DNA from: Gordonia iterans
GTDB taxonomy: Bacteria; Actinomycetota; Actinomycetes; Mycobacteriales; Mycobacteriaceae
Assembly: GCF_002993285.1 (NCBI RefSeq)
Contig: NZ_CP027433.1
Span: 3,596,001 to 3,660,000 of the forward strand
DNA: 64,000 nucleotides
Direction of reading: 5' to 3'
Both the position numbers and the translations under genes were made by a program. Of the stretch, positions 1-8,264 are shown one piece after another (position 1 is the first letter of the stretch; each line of letters begins with the position of its first letter). Below the pieces are notes generated by a model. That model had not been told where the DNA came from. It saw only the letters and a list, made by a program, of their open reading frames with translations, and searched no databases.

Positions 1-356
1 CCGCCGTCGGCTTCGTCTCCACGATGTCGCTGACGGTGATCGCCCGGACCCGCGAGATCGGCATGCTCCGGGCGATGGGGTTCACCGGTCAGCAGATCCG
101 CGCGATGATCACACTGGAGTCCCTCGCCCTGTCCGGCGCGGCGTCGTCGGCCGGCCTGATCCTCGGTCTGATCTTCGGATCGGTCGGCAGTCAGTCGCTG
201 ATCGGCGGGATCACCGACGGATTCCGGCTGGGGCTGCCCTGGCCCGCACTGGCCGGAATCGCGGTCGCCACCGCGGCCCTCGTCCTGGTCGCAGCACTCC
301 CGCCGAGCCGGCGGGCAGTCGCCGTCGCACCGACCGCGGCTCTGGCCACGGCCTGA
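1..356 (+). CDS. FtsX-like ABC transporter permease, C-terminal part (5' end outside window)
   Basis: The reading frame is open from base 3 and ends at a TGA at 354-356. About 117 residues are visible. They start with VGFVSTMSLTVIARTREIGM, which contains the typical FtsX/MacB phrase R(T)REIG(M)LRA(M)G, and continue into two hydrophobic segments (about residues 40-60 and 80-100). This is the C-terminal end of a permease of an ABC exporter of the MacB/LolE type. The substrate cannot be read from this part. The gene converges on the mycofactocin genes, and a long hairpin separates the two. Confidence 0.8.
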   Translation, partial: AVGFVSTMSLTVIARTREIGMLRAMGFTGQQIRAMITLESLALSGAASSAGLILGLIFGSVGSQSLIGGITDGFRLGLPWPALAGIAVATAALVLVAALPPSRRAVAVAPTAALATA

Positions 357-406
357 CCGGCCTCGTTAGACCGATCCGGCCGACCGCCGAGCCGGCTCGA
401 ACGGAC

Positions 407-442
407 CGGGCCCGGCGACCTCGCGTGAGGTCGCCGGGCCCG
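407..442. terminator. Bidirectional terminator between the FtsX gene and mftD
   Basis: A perfect 15-bp stem (407-421 pairs with 428-442) closes a 6-nt loop. The stem is very GC-rich and has no U-tract, as is common for actinobacterial hairpin terminators. It lies between convergent genes and could serve both. Confidence 0.75.
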
Positions 443-458
443 TCGTCCGTCGGCGGGG

Positions 459-1679
459 TCAGTCGTCGCCGAAGACCCGCTCGAAGCCCTCCGGGATGAT
501 GAGATCCGAGCGGTCCAGGTCGGCGACGTCGGCCTTGCCCAGGCCCATCATCGACGAGTCGAGGCCCATGCGGAGCAGGTCCAGAACGTTCTCGACGCCG
601 GCCTGCCCATTGGCGGCCAGACCCCACAGATAGGCACGACCGATCATCACCGCCTTGGCGCCGAGGGCGAGCGCCTTGGCCACATCGCTGCCGCGGCGGA
701 TCCCGCCGTCGAGCAGCACGTCGACGTCGTCGCCGACCGCATCGGCGATCGGGCCGAGCACCCGGATGGTCGCCGGGGTGCCGTCGAGGTTGTTGCCGCC
801 GTGGTTGGAGACGGAGATCGCGGTGGCGCCGATGTCGACGGCGCGCTTGGCGTCGTCCATCCGCGTGATGCCCTTGACCATGAACTCCCCGCCCCACTGC
901 TCGCGCAGCCACTGCAGGTCCTCCCACGTCGGCGGCGGAGTGTTCATCCAGGTGCCGTAGACGTCGAAGAAGGTGGGTCCGGGCTCACCCTTGTGGGCGA
1001 TGTTCGGCGCGCTCAGGTCGGGGATGACCAGCTTGCCGTCGCGGAACCAGCTCAGGGCATAGCTCGGTTTGGTGATCATCTCCGGAGCCAGCTTGGCCAC
1101 GGCGCGGACGTCCACCTTCTCCGGGATCTCCGGACTTCCCCAGTCGCGGCCGACGTTGAAGACCCAGTCGGTGGTGATGATCAGGCCTTGGCAACCGGCC
1201 TCGCGGGCCCGCTCGGCGCGGGCCAGGATGTCCTCGCGGCTGCCGAGCCAATAGATCTGGAAGAAGATCTTGTCGTTGACCGCGGTGACCTCTTCGACCG
1301 GTTTGGAGGCGAAACTCGAGAGGCCCATCGCGGTGCCGCGGGCGGCGGCAGCACGCGCCACCGCCACCTCGCCGTCGGGGTTGACGGCCTGCACGCCGGT
1401 CGGCGAGATCATCACCGGGAACGAGAGCTCCTGGCCCATGACCGTGGTGGTGAGGTTCCGTTCGGCGGTGGCGCCGACGACGTGCGGGGCGAAGCCGATC
1501 TCGTTGAACGCCGCCATGTTGTCGTTGAGGGTGACACCGGCCTGGGTGCCGGCGACCAGCGACGAGTAGACGGTCTTGGGCAGCCGTTTCCGGGCTCGGC
1601 GCTGGGCCTCGCCCACGGTCTCGAACCAGGGGTTCCGGCGCCACGGGTTCTGTTCCAGAATCTCGGTCAGTTTCGACAT
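459..1679 (-). CDS. mftD: Mycofactocin maturase MftD (FMN-dependent alpha-hydroxy-acid dehydrogenase family)
   Basis: A 406-residue protein of the lactate dehydrogenase/glycolate oxidase FMN family. In the known pathway MftD oxidatively deaminates the cyclised Val-Tyr product (AHDP) to pre-mycofactocin, which carries the redox-active alpha-keto amide. Visible marks are the N-terminal ARKRLPKTVYSSLVAG region, SNHGGNNLDG at about residues 290-300 (catalytic His and FMN contact) and DGGIRRGSD at about 323 (phosphate binding). It lies 88 bp downstream of mftC on the same strand and is probably co-transcribed with it. In most genomes mftE and mftF follow mftD; here a terminator and an unrelated convergent gene follow instead. 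Confidence 0.93.
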   Translation of the reverse strand: MSKLTEILEQNPWRRNPWFETVGEAQRRARKRLPKTVYSSLVAGTQAGVTLNDNMAAFNEIGFAPHVVGATAERNLTTTVMGQELSFPVMISPTGVQAVNPDGEVAVARAAAARGTAMGLSSFASKPVEEVTAVNDKIFFQIYWLGSREDILARAERAREAGCQGLIITTDWVFNVGRDWGSPEIPEKVDVRAVAKLAPEMITKPSYALSWFRDGKLVIPDLSAPNIAHKGEPGPTFFDVYGTWMNTPPPTWEDLQWLREQWGGEFMVKGITRMDDAKRAVDIGATAISVSNHGGNNLDGTPATIRVLGPIADAVGDDVDVLLDGGIRRGSDVAKALALGAKAVMIGRAYLWGLAANGQAGVENVLDLLRMGLDSSMMGLGKADVADLDRSDLIIPEGFERVFGDD

Positions 1680-1767
1680 GCGCTATGTCTTCTTTCATTG
1701 ATGAGGGGTGATTTCGACACGGGCTTCCTTCGTCGACCCGGCTCAATCACCGTTGAAAACCCACGAA

Positions 1768-3060
1768 TCACCCGCATCCGCCCGACGAGCAACCCGTCGC
1801 CGTCGTCGGCATGAACCCGGCGAGCGGGTTCTCGTCGCAGTCCCGGGACGGCGGCCGAGTCATCAGCGTGAGCGGCACGCCACGCGAATGGTCTTTGTTC
1901 GCAGTGGGTTTGGTCCGATCGCCGGCCAGCAGCGTCTCCCCGTAGCCTTGCACGCATTCCGGGTCGGGACCGTCGAGCGGCAGGCCTGTGAAGAACTTCG
2001 CCGCCATGCAGCCGCCCCGGCAGGCGTCGAAGTGCGCGCACTTGGTGCAGGCGCCGGCGCTCTGCGGTTCCCGGAGCTCGGTGAACAGGTCGCTGCGCTG
2101 CCAGATCTCCTGAAATCCGCCGTCGGACACGATGTTTCCGGCGAGGAAGTTCTCGTGGATGGCGAAGGGGCAGGCGTAGACGTCGCCGACCGGGTCGATC
2201 AGGCAGACCACGCGGCCGGCCCCGCACAGGTTGAGGCCGGGCAGTCCGCTGCCGCCGCCCTGACTGAAGGCCGACAGGTGGAAGAAGGAGTCGCCGGTGA
2301 GCACGCGGTCGCCGTGCGCGACAAGCCATTCGTACAGGTCGCGCTGCTGCTCGGGCAGGGGGTGCAGGTCGTCCCAGACGTCGGCGCCGCGACCGGAGGG
2401 GCGCAGCCTGGTGATGCGCAGGGTGGCGTCGTACTTGTCGGCGAGGGCCTTGAACTCGTCGAGCTGAGTGACGTTCTCGCGGGTCACCACCACGCTGATC
2501 TTCGCGTCTTTGAAGCCCGCGTTCTTCAGGTTCTCCAGCGCCCGCACGGCCATGTCGAACGATCCCGGGCCGCGCACGGCGTCGTTCACCTCGGCGGTCG
2601 CTCCGTCGAGCGAGATCTGCACGTCCACGTAGTCGCTCGCCGCGAGACGTTGGGCCACTTCGGCGTTGATCCGCAGCCCGTTGGTGGAGAACTTGACGCC
2701 GACCTGATGGTCGACGGCGTAGTCGACCAGTTCCCAGAAGTCCGGGCGCACCGTCGGCTCGCCGCCGCCGATGTTCACGTAGAACACCTGCATGCGCTGC
2801 AGCTCGTCGATGATCGCCTTGCATTGTTCGGTGCTCAGCTCGCGCGGGTCGCGCTTGCCGGAACTGGAGAGACAGTGCACGCATGCGAGGTTGCAGGCGT
2901 ACGTCAGTTCCCAGGTGAGGCAGATCGGCGCATCCAGACCCTTCTCGAACTGGTCCACCAGTCGACCGACCGCGGGCGGTGCGGCAGGGGTCACGGCGGG
3001 CAGGCCCAAGTGAGGGGCGGTCGGGGGCAGGTCTTCGACGCGGGGCTCGAGTGTGGTCAT
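1768..3060 (-). CDS. mftC: Mycofactocin radical SAM maturase MftC
   Basis: A 430-residue radical SAM/SPASM enzyme that decarboxylates and crosslinks the C-terminal Val-Tyr of MftA. The radical SAM cluster motif CNLACVHC lies at about residues 57-64, the GGGEP motif at about 99, and the SPASM cysteines at about 275-298 and 337-350 (CTKCAHFDACRGGC). The protein ends in the Cys-rich tail GCSSGGCG. The open frame runs far upstream of the gene; the ATG at 3058-3060 was chosen because it overlaps the mftB stop (ATGA) and gives the family length. Confidence 0.95.
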   Translation of the reverse strand: MTTLEPRVEDLPPTAPHLGLPAVTPAAPPAVGRLVDQFEKGLDAPICLTWELTYACNLACVHCLSSSGKRDPRELSTEQCKAIIDELQRMQVFYVNIGGGEPTVRPDFWELVDYAVDHQVGVKFSTNGLRINAEVAQRLAASDYVDVQISLDGATAEVNDAVRGPGSFDMAVRALENLKNAGFKDAKISVVVTRENVTQLDEFKALADKYDATLRITRLRPSGRGADVWDDLHPLPEQQRDLYEWLVAHGDRVLTGDSFFHLSAFSQGGGSGLPGLNLCGAGRVVCLIDPVGDVYACPFAIHENFLAGNIVSDGGFQEIWQRSDLFTELREPQSAGACTKCAHFDACRGGCMAAKFFTGLPLDGPDPECVQGYGETLLAGDRTKPTANKDHSRGVPLTLMTRPPSRDCDENPLAGFMPTTATGCSSGGCG

Positions 3061-3425
3061 GTCGGTGTCACTTCTTTCTCGCGGGAGGTGATCATCCCGG
3101 AGTCGGCCAGGGCGGTGAGGGCTTGAAGGTAGAGCGGTCGCTGGTCGTCGGTGATGCCTGCGGCCCGCAGCGCGGACTCCGCGCTGGGGTGATCGGCCAG
3201 CGACTGCACCAGATCGACGACGACCAAGTTCTTCAGGAAGCTCAGCTTGCGCGTGCCGAAGTGGTACAGCAGGGCCCCGAACGGCTCGGGACGGATGGCG
3301 ACCGACGGATTGACCCGCCAGGGCGCGGACAGGTCGAAGCCGGGCCGGCCGGCCGGCGCAGACTCGGGGGACGTGCTTCCGGCGGTCGCGGGACCGCCGG
3401 AAGCACTGGTCGACGCGGTGGTCAT
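3057..3425 (-). CDS. mftB: Mycofactocin peptide chaperone MftB (PqqD-like)
   Basis: A 122-residue protein of the RRE/PqqD fold that binds the MftA precursor and presents it to MftC. The core APWRVNPSVAIRPEPFGALL, followed by HFGTRKLSFLKN, matches the MftB family; the first 30 residues are a low-complexity extension. The start is the ATG at 3423-3425, immediately after mftA. An upstream in-frame ATG exists but would overlap mftA. The stop overlaps the mftC start by 4 nt, which suggests coupled translation. Confidence 0.92.
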   Translation of the reverse strand: MTTASTSASGGPATAGSTSPESAPAGRPGFDLSAPWRVNPSVAIRPEPFGALLYHFGTRKLSFLKNLVVVDLVQSLADHPSAESALRAAGITDDQRPLYLQALTALADSGMITSREKEVTPT

Positions 3426-3511
3426 CAGTAGACGCCGCACATCCCGTCGATGGAGACTTCCTCCACCAGCGATTCGGTGACGAGCTCGTTCTGAGTGTCC
3501 TGATCGGCCAT
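3425..3511 (-). CDS. mftA: Mycofactocin precursor peptide MftA
   Basis: A 28-residue ribosomal peptide, below the size of most gene callers. It starts [20 protein letters not shown] and ends IDGMCGVY. The C-terminal core IDGMCGVY, with terminal Val-Tyr, is the hallmark of mycofactocin precursors: the last two residues become the redox cofactor. A strong ribosome site (AGGAGG) lies about 10 nt before the ATG. The stop overlaps the mftB start. This is the first gene of the mftABCD operon. Confidence 0.95.
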   Translation of the reverse strand: MADQDTQNELVTESLVEEVSIDGMCGVY

Positions 3512-3552
3512 GTGAACCAACCTCCTTGTGTGTTTCTGTGGTTCACGACACA

Positions 3553-3578
3553 CTGTAATGGCACTCGGTGCATTATCA
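3553..3578. promoter_or_regulatory. Candidate MftR operator between mftA and mftR
   Basis: The mftA-mftR divergent region holds an inverted repeat TAATG (3556-3560) / CATTA (3571-3575) with a nested GCAC-TCG-GTGC (3561-3571) at almost the same centre. MftR is known to repress mft genes and to respond to long-chain acyl-CoA. Assigning this palindrome to MftR is inference from position and symmetry only. Confidence 0.45.
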
Positions 3579-3625
3579 ACCCGTACTGAGAAGTAGTGTG
3601 CAGAACCCAGCCGAAAGGACAGGTC

Positions 3626-4219
3626 GTGAAGAGATCCGCCGGCCGCCCGCAGGCCACCTCGCGCGCCGAACTGAGCACCCTGGCCATCGACCTGTTCGTC
3701 GAGCGGGGATTCGAGGAGACGAGCGTCGACGACGTGGCGGCGGCCGCGGGCATCGCCCGCCGGACCTTGTTCCGGTACTTCCCGTCCAAGAATGCGATCC
3801 CCTGGGGAGATTTCGACCAGCACCTGGCCGACATGCGTCATCGCCTCGCGCAGACTCCGCGGGACATCCCGCTCGGCGAGGGCCTCCGGCAGGCACTGCT
3901 CGCCTTCAACACCGTGCCCGGCACCGAGCAGGAGCACCATCGCCGCCGCATGACCCTGCTGCTGAAAGTTCCTGCCCTCCAAGCACATTCAATGCTGATG
4001 TACGACGAATGGCGGCAGATCATCGCCGTTCACGTGGCGGCTCGGCTCGACGTGCGGCCACAGGACCACCTCCCACAGACCGTCGGCTGGCAGATGCTGG
4101 GCGTCTCGCTGTCGGCCTACGAGCAGTGGCTCGGCGATCCGGCATCGGACCTGCTCGACCTGCTCGACGCCGGCTGCAGCATCGTGATCGACGGCCTCGC
4201 CACCCTCGATGCACCGTGA
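3626..4219 (+). CDS. mftR: Mycofactocin operon repressor MftR (TetR family)
   Basis: A 197-residue TetR regulator divergent from mftA, the usual place for MftR. The N-terminal helix-turn-helix (about residues 10-55) contains [20 protein letters not shown] followed by [11 protein letters not shown], typical of the MftR/TetR class. The GTG at 3626 was chosen because AAAGGACAG lies just upstream; an earlier in-frame start at 3596 would add 10 residues that do not look conserved. Known MftR proteins are de-repressed by acyl-CoA species. Confidence 0.88.
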   Translation: MKRSAGRPQATSRAELSTLAIDLFVERGFEETSVDDVAAAAGIARRTLFRYFPSKNAIPWGDFDQHLADMRHRLAQTPRDIPLGEGLRQALLAFNTVPGTEQEHHRRRMTLLLKVPALQAHSMLMYDEWRQIIAVHVAARLDVRPQDHLPQTVGWQMLGVSLSAYEQWLGDPASDLLDLLDAGCSIVIDGLATLDAP

Positions 4220-4351
4220 TCCGGAAACCGCCGTCGGCACTGGGGAGTACAGATCAGCACCGCAAAACACCAGTTCACCGTCGCTCCCGCCCCGGTCGGG
4301 GCCGAACCCACGCCACAGTACGGACACTCCGACGGGCCCACTGCTACCATT

Positions 4352-4371
4352 AACTAGAACCTGTTCTAGTT
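4352..4371. promoter_or_regulatory. KstR operator upstream of kshB
   Basis: A 20-bp palindrome with 9-bp arms (AACTAGAAC, then CT, then GTTCTAGTT). The central 14 bases 4355-4368 fit the KstR consensus TNNAACNNGTTNNA exactly. KstR is the TetR repressor of sterol ring and side-chain catabolism, and kshB is a known type of target. The site lies 41 bp before the kshB start. Confidence 0.85.
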
Positions 4372-4411
4372 ATGTTTCCCCGGACTCCGGGGCGACCGGG
4401 GAGAGCCGCCG

Positions 4412-5470
4412 ATGAGAGAGCTGACGCCGCATTGCACGCGCAGCGCGATCCTGACCGTCGCCGAGGTGATCGACGAGACCGCTGACGCGCGGAGCATCGT
4501 GTTCGACGTGCCCGAGAACCACTCGGACAAGTTCACGGACTACCTTCCGGGGCAGTTCCTGACGCTGCGCATCCCCAGTGAGCAGACCGGCTCCGTGGCA
4601 CGGTGCTATTCGCTCTCGTCTGCGCCGGGTCGCGGAGAACTCCCCAAGGTGACCGTGAAGCGGACCAACGGCGGCTACGGCTCCAACTGGATCTGCGACC
4701 ATCTCGCCGCGGGCTCGCAGATCGAGGCCCTGCCGCCGTCGGGAGTGTTCACCCCCGCCAACATCCACGCACCGCTACTCCTGATCGCCGCCGGATCCGG
4801 CGTCACCCCGGTGATGTCCATCCTGAAGACCGCGCTCGCCACCGGCACCGGGCCGATCACCTTCTTCTACGCCAACCGCAGCGAGAGCGACGTGATCTTC
4901 GCCGAGCAGCTGCGCGAACTCCAAGCAGCACACCCGAATCGGCTCGTCGTCGTGCATTGGCTGGAGTCACTGCAGGGCCTCCCGTCCGCGAAGTCGCTTG
5001 CCGCCTTCTTCCGCCCGATGGCGGGCAGTCACAGCGCGTACGTGTGCGGTCCCGGGCCGTTCATGGACGCGGTGCACGAAGGCTTGGCGAAGGCGAAGTT
5101 CAAACACCACGACGTGCATTCCGAGGTGTACAACTCACTGTCCGGCGACCCGTTCGAGGACGTCGGACTCGCCGAGGTCAGCGCGGAGGAGGCCGCCGAC
5201 GCCGCGGAGGTGGAGGTGGAGCTCGACGGCGAGACCCATCTGCTGTCCTGGCCACGGTCACGCAGTCTGGTCGACGTGATGCTGGCCGCCGGTCTCGACG
5301 CCCCCTACTCGTGCCAGGAGGGCGAGTGCGGCTCGTGCGCGTGCACGCTCACGGAGGGAACGGTCGACATGGCCAACTCCGGCGCGCTCGACCCCGACGA
5401 CATCGCCGACGGCTACATCCTCGGCTGCCAGGCCACCCCGACGTGCGACAAACTGAAGGTGGAGTTCTGA
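4412..5470 (+). CDS. kshB: 3-ketosteroid 9-alpha-hydroxylase reductase component KshB
   Basis: A 352-residue FAD/2Fe-2S reductase. It passes electrons from NADH to the KshA oxygenase, which opens the steroid ring system. The FAD motif RCYSLSSAPG is at about residues 64-73, the NAD motif GSGVTPVMSI at about 129, and the C-terminal plant-type 2Fe-2S motif CQEGECGSCAC at about 301 with its fourth Cys at about 339. The phrase LESLQGLPSA is shared with mycobacterial KshB (Hmp). The KstR box upstream supports the assignment. No kshA is present in the window. The stop overlaps the next start (TGATG). Confidence 0.88.
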   Translation: MRELTPHCTRSAILTVAEVIDETADARSIVFDVPENHSDKFTDYLPGQFLTLRIPSEQTGSVARCYSLSSAPGRGELPKVTVKRTNGGYGSNWICDHLAAGSQIEALPPSGVFTPANIHAPLLLIAAGSGVTPVMSILKTALATGTGPITFFYANRSESDVIFAEQLRELQAAHPNRLVVVHWLESLQGLPSAKSLAAFFRPMAGSHSAYVCGPGPFMDAVHEGLAKAKFKHHDVHSEVYNSLSGDPFEDVGLAEVSAEEAADAAEVEVELDGETHLLSWPRSRSLVDVMLAAGLDAPYSCQEGECGSCACTLTEGTVDMANSGALDPDDIADGYILGCQATPTCDKLKVEF

Positions 5471-6684
5471 TGACGACTGAACCCGACCGCGACCTGCTGA
5501 TCGTCGGCGGCGGACTCGGCGGCTGCCGACTCGCCGAGGCACTGCGCGGCCACGGGTTCACCGGATCCATCACGATCCTGTCGGGCGAAGAGCATCCCCC
5601 GTACGACCGTCCTCCGCTGTCCAAGTCCGTCCTCCTCGGCACCGACGACCGTGTCGATCTGAAATCCCCGGAGTTCTTCGAGGAGGCCGGTATCGAACTG
5701 CTGCTCGGGGCGCGGGTGACCGCCGTGCACCCGGGTCAGCACAGCGTGGAGTACGTCCGCCACGGCGCCGCGCACCGCCTCGGCTACCGCACCCTCGTGC
5801 TGGCCACCGGCCTCGCGCCGCGACCGTTCCCCGGCGAAGGCGGCGGCCTGGCGGGCGTGCACGTGCTGCGGACGTACGACGACGCCGCAGCCCTCCGAAC
5901 GGACCTCGCCGACGCGCGGCGCGCGGTGGTGATCGGCGCAGGCTTCATCGGCTGCGAGGCGGCCGCCAGCATGGCGGCTCTCGGACTGGAGGTCACCGTC
6001 GTCGAGCCGGCGGCCGTGCCGCTTGCCGCCGCCGTAGGCCCCGTCGTCGGGCTGCTCGTCGCGCGGCTCCACAAGGAGGCCGGCGTCGACCTGCGCACCG
6101 CGACCGGAGCGGCCCGGCTGACCGGTGCGGCGGGCCGGGTCACCGGCGTGGAGCTCACCGACGGCACGTTGCTGCCGGCCGACGTCGTGCTGGTGGGCAT
6201 CGGCGGCACCCCGGACCTGGAATACCTGGCGGGCTCGGGCATCGAGACCGCCGAGCCGGGATCCCCCGGGCGCGGCGGCATCGTGTGCGGCGAACTCGGG
6301 CACACCACTGTCCCAGACGTGTACGCCCTCGGGGACGCCGCGAATTGGGCTGACGCGCAAGGCAACCGCAATCGCGTAGAGCACTGGAACCACACCGTCG
6401 ACCAGGCCGCGATCGTCGCCGCCCAGATCGCCGGGAAAGCGCTCCCACCGCCCGCCGTCCCCTACTTCTGGAGCGACCAGCACGCACTCAAGATCCAAGT
6501 GCTCGGGTCGCCCCGGCCCGACGACGAGGTGCACGTGGTCGACGACGACGGCCGCAAGTTCCTCGCGTACTACAGCCGAGACGGGGTCCTCACCGGCACG
6601 GCGGGCGCCGGCCGGGTCGGGAAGCTCATGAAGACGCGTCCGCTCCTGTTGACCGACACCCCGATCTCCGACCTTCTCCCGTGA
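5470..6684 (+). CDS. FAD-dependent ferredoxin reductase (pyridine nucleotide-disulphide oxidoreductase family)
   Basis: A 404-residue protein of the rubredoxin/ferredoxin reductase class that commonly serves P450s and dioxygenases. The FAD Rossmann motif GGGLGG is at about residue 13, a second Rossmann motif GAGFIGCE at about 156 for NAD(P)H, and the flavin motif ALGDAA at about 287. HPPYDRPPLSK near the N-terminus is typical of this class. The long frame upstream is open through kshB in another frame; the true start is the ATG at 5470, which overlaps the kshB stop by 1 nt. Its electron acceptor is unknown. By KstR-box context it may act in sterol oxidation. Confidence 0.85.
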   Translation: MTTEPDRDLLIVGGGLGGCRLAEALRGHGFTGSITILSGEEHPPYDRPPLSKSVLLGTDDRVDLKSPEFFEEAGIELLLGARVTAVHPGQHSVEYVRHGAAHRLGYRTLVLATGLAPRPFPGEGGGLAGVHVLRTYDDAAALRTDLADARRAVVIGAGFIGCEAAASMAALGLEVTVVEPAAVPLAAAVGPVVGLLVARLHKEAGVDLRTATGAARLTGAAGRVTGVELTDGTLLPADVVLVGIGGTPDLEYLAGSGIETAEPGSPGRGGIVCGELGHTTVPDVYALGDAANWADAQGNRNRVEHWNHTVDQAAIVAAQIAGKALPPPAVPYFWSDQHALKIQVLGSPRPDDEVHVVDDDGRKFLAYYSRDGVLTGTAGAGRVGKLMKTRPLLLTDTPISDLLP

Positions 6685-7466
6685 GCACGCGCCCGGCGCC
6701 GACTCCGGAGTCGACCGCGGACGAGATCTCCGCTGCGGTCTCGGCTCTCGGAGACCCGGAGATCGCCGCCGGGCAGCGTCGCTGGTTCCTGAGCACGCGT
6801 GGCGGAGCCGGCGACGACACGCGGTCGAAAGACAAGACCGGGCCCGGCGAATACGGCGAGGGCGACGTGTTCGCCGGAGTGCGTGTCCCCGAACTCCGCA
6901 AGCTCAGCAAACGGCTCCGAGGCTTCCCGACCGAGACGGCCAAGGCCTTGTTGTCCAGCGACGTTCACGAGATCCGGCAGCCGGCGCTCTTCTCGATGAC
7001 GCTGACCGCAGCGCGCGCAGGCGACGTCGAACGCGCCGAGTGGGTCCAGCTGTATCGGGATGCCGTCCGGGCCGGGCGGGTGAACAACTGGGACATCGTC
7101 GACCTGTCCGCTGATCCGCTGCTGGGCGCGTGGCTGGTCCATCGGGACACGCGCGAGGAGTTGCTCGAGTGGGCGGGGTCCAGCGACTTGTGGGAGCGCA
7201 GGGTCGGCATCATCGGCACGTTCGCGTTCATCAAGTCCGGGCAGGCGGAGGCGCTCGTCGACGTCGCTCCGCTGGTGATCGACGACCGACGCGACCTGAT
7301 CCAGAAGGCGTTCGGCTGGATGCTGCGCGAGCTCGGCAAGCGCGTCGATCGGCAGCTTCTCCTGGACTTCCTCGAGGCGCACGCCGGAGGAATGGGCCGC
7401 ACCGCCCTGAGCTACGCCACCGAACACCTCACCGCCGACCAGCGCGCCCACTACCGCTCGCTCTGA
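6681..7466 (+). CDS. DNA alkylation repair protein, AlkD-like
   Basis: A 261-residue HEAT-like repeat protein of the AlkC/AlkD family, which excises positively charged alkylated bases (3-methyl and 7-methyl purines). Recognisable blocks are VRVPELRKLSKRL, NNWDIVDLSAD, the conserved stretch WERRVGIIGTFAFIKSG and QKAFGWMLRELGKR, ending near HAGGMGRTALSYATEHL. The Trp and Asp of the NNWDIVD block correspond to catalytic-pocket residues of the family. The start is GTG 6681, overlapping the upstream stop (GTGA), so it is the third gene of the kshB operon although its function is unrelated. Confidence 0.87.
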   Translation: MSTRPAPTPESTADEISAAVSALGDPEIAAGQRRWFLSTRGGAGDDTRSKDKTGPGEYGEGDVFAGVRVPELRKLSKRLRGFPTETAKALLSSDVHEIRQPALFSMTLTAARAGDVERAEWVQLYRDAVRAGRVNNWDIVDLSADPLLGAWLVHRDTREELLEWAGSSDLWERRVGIIGTFAFIKSGQAEALVDVAPLVIDDRRDLIQKAFGWMLRELGKRVDRQLLLDFLEAHAGGMGRTALSYATEHLTADQRAHYRSL

Positions 7467-7532
7467 ACCCCGGTTCCGGCCCGCAGCGGACGATCCACTG
7501 CCGGTTCGCGCCCGGAGTGCGATGATCAGACC

Positions 7533-7850
7533 ATGCCCGACATCGAGTTTCACATGGACGGATCACTGGCTCGCGCGGCGCGGCACCTGGTCAAGGTGTC
7601 GGCGCGGACCATCGCCCACTACGCGGGAATCGAGGCGCAGGTGCTCCGTCAGTACGAGAAGGGCGGCGACTGCCTCTCGCCCGAACAGATTCAGCGCGTC
7701 ACCGACGGCCTGGTGCACTACGGAGCGGTCTTCCTCCCCGAGGACGAGTTCGGCGGCGTGGGCGTGCGCCGGAAGTTCACGCGCACCGGAGTCAGGATGA
7801 TCGAGACGTGGGAGGGCGAAGGCGGCCCGGTCGCCGACGACGACGTCTGA
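7533..7850 (+). CDS. Small helix-turn-helix (XRE-like) protein
   Basis: A 105-residue protein. Residues 9-55 (SLARAARHLVKVSARTIAHYAGIEAQVLRQYE) resemble the fold of small XRE-type DNA-binding proteins that occur without a separate effector domain, and residues 75-92 (GVRRKFTRTGVRMIETWEGE) form the C-terminal strand seen in such proteins. No ribosome site is visible; a weak -10-like GATGAT lies 6 nt before the ATG, so the message may be leaderless. Its targets are unknown. It converges on the DoxX gene with a 5-bp gap. Confidence 0.6.
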   Translation: MPDIEFHMDGSLARAARHLVKVSARTIAHYAGIEAQVLRQYEKGGDCLSPEQIQRVTDGLVHYGAVFLPEDEFGGVGVRRKFTRTGVRMIETWEGEGGPVADDDV

Positions 7851-7855
7851 GTCGC

Positions 7856-8260
7856 TCAGGCTCCGGCCTCGGCGGTGACGAGTTCACCGGCCCGCGGGCT
7901 CTTGCGCCACACGATCAGCGCGGCGACGATCATCGGGAGCTGCAGCGGCAGGCGCGCCCACGCGAGGGTCTTGAGCAACGGGCTCTTGTCCACGAAGAGC
8001 CGGATCGTGTTGACGTTCGCCGGGAAGACCGCGACGAACAACATGGCGGCAAGGGCCGCGGCGGGCCGGCGCGTCTTCCGGGGGAGCAACGCCGCACCGA
8101 TGCCGAGCTCTGCCGCACCCGACGCGTAGGTCAGGGTGCGCGGATCTCCCGGAATCTCCTTGGGGATGATCGCATCGAAGGGTTTGGGCGCCACGAAGTG
8201 CAGAACCCCCGTGAAGATCAGCAGTCCGGACAGGGCTTTGGCGAGACGCTCGACGATCAT
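7856..8260 (-). CDS. DoxX family membrane protein
   Basis: A 134-residue integral membrane protein with about four hydrophobic segments. It begins MIVERLAKALSGLLIFTGVL and contains FVAPKPFDAIIPKEIPGDPR, then ASGAAELGIGAALL, the layout of small DoxX/DoxD-like proteins. The family has been linked to redox stress and membrane oxidoreductases; the precise role here is unknown. It starts 4 bp after the fourth Mce-associated gene and is probably the last gene of that operon. Confidence 0.75.
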   Translation of the reverse strand: MIVERLAKALSGLLIFTGVLHFVAPKPFDAIIPKEIPGDPRTLTYASGAAELGIGAALLPRKTRRPAAALAAMLFVAVFPANVNTIRLFVDKSPLLKTLAWARLPLQLPMIVAALIVWRKSPRAGELVTAEAGA

Positions 8261-8264
8261 CGGC

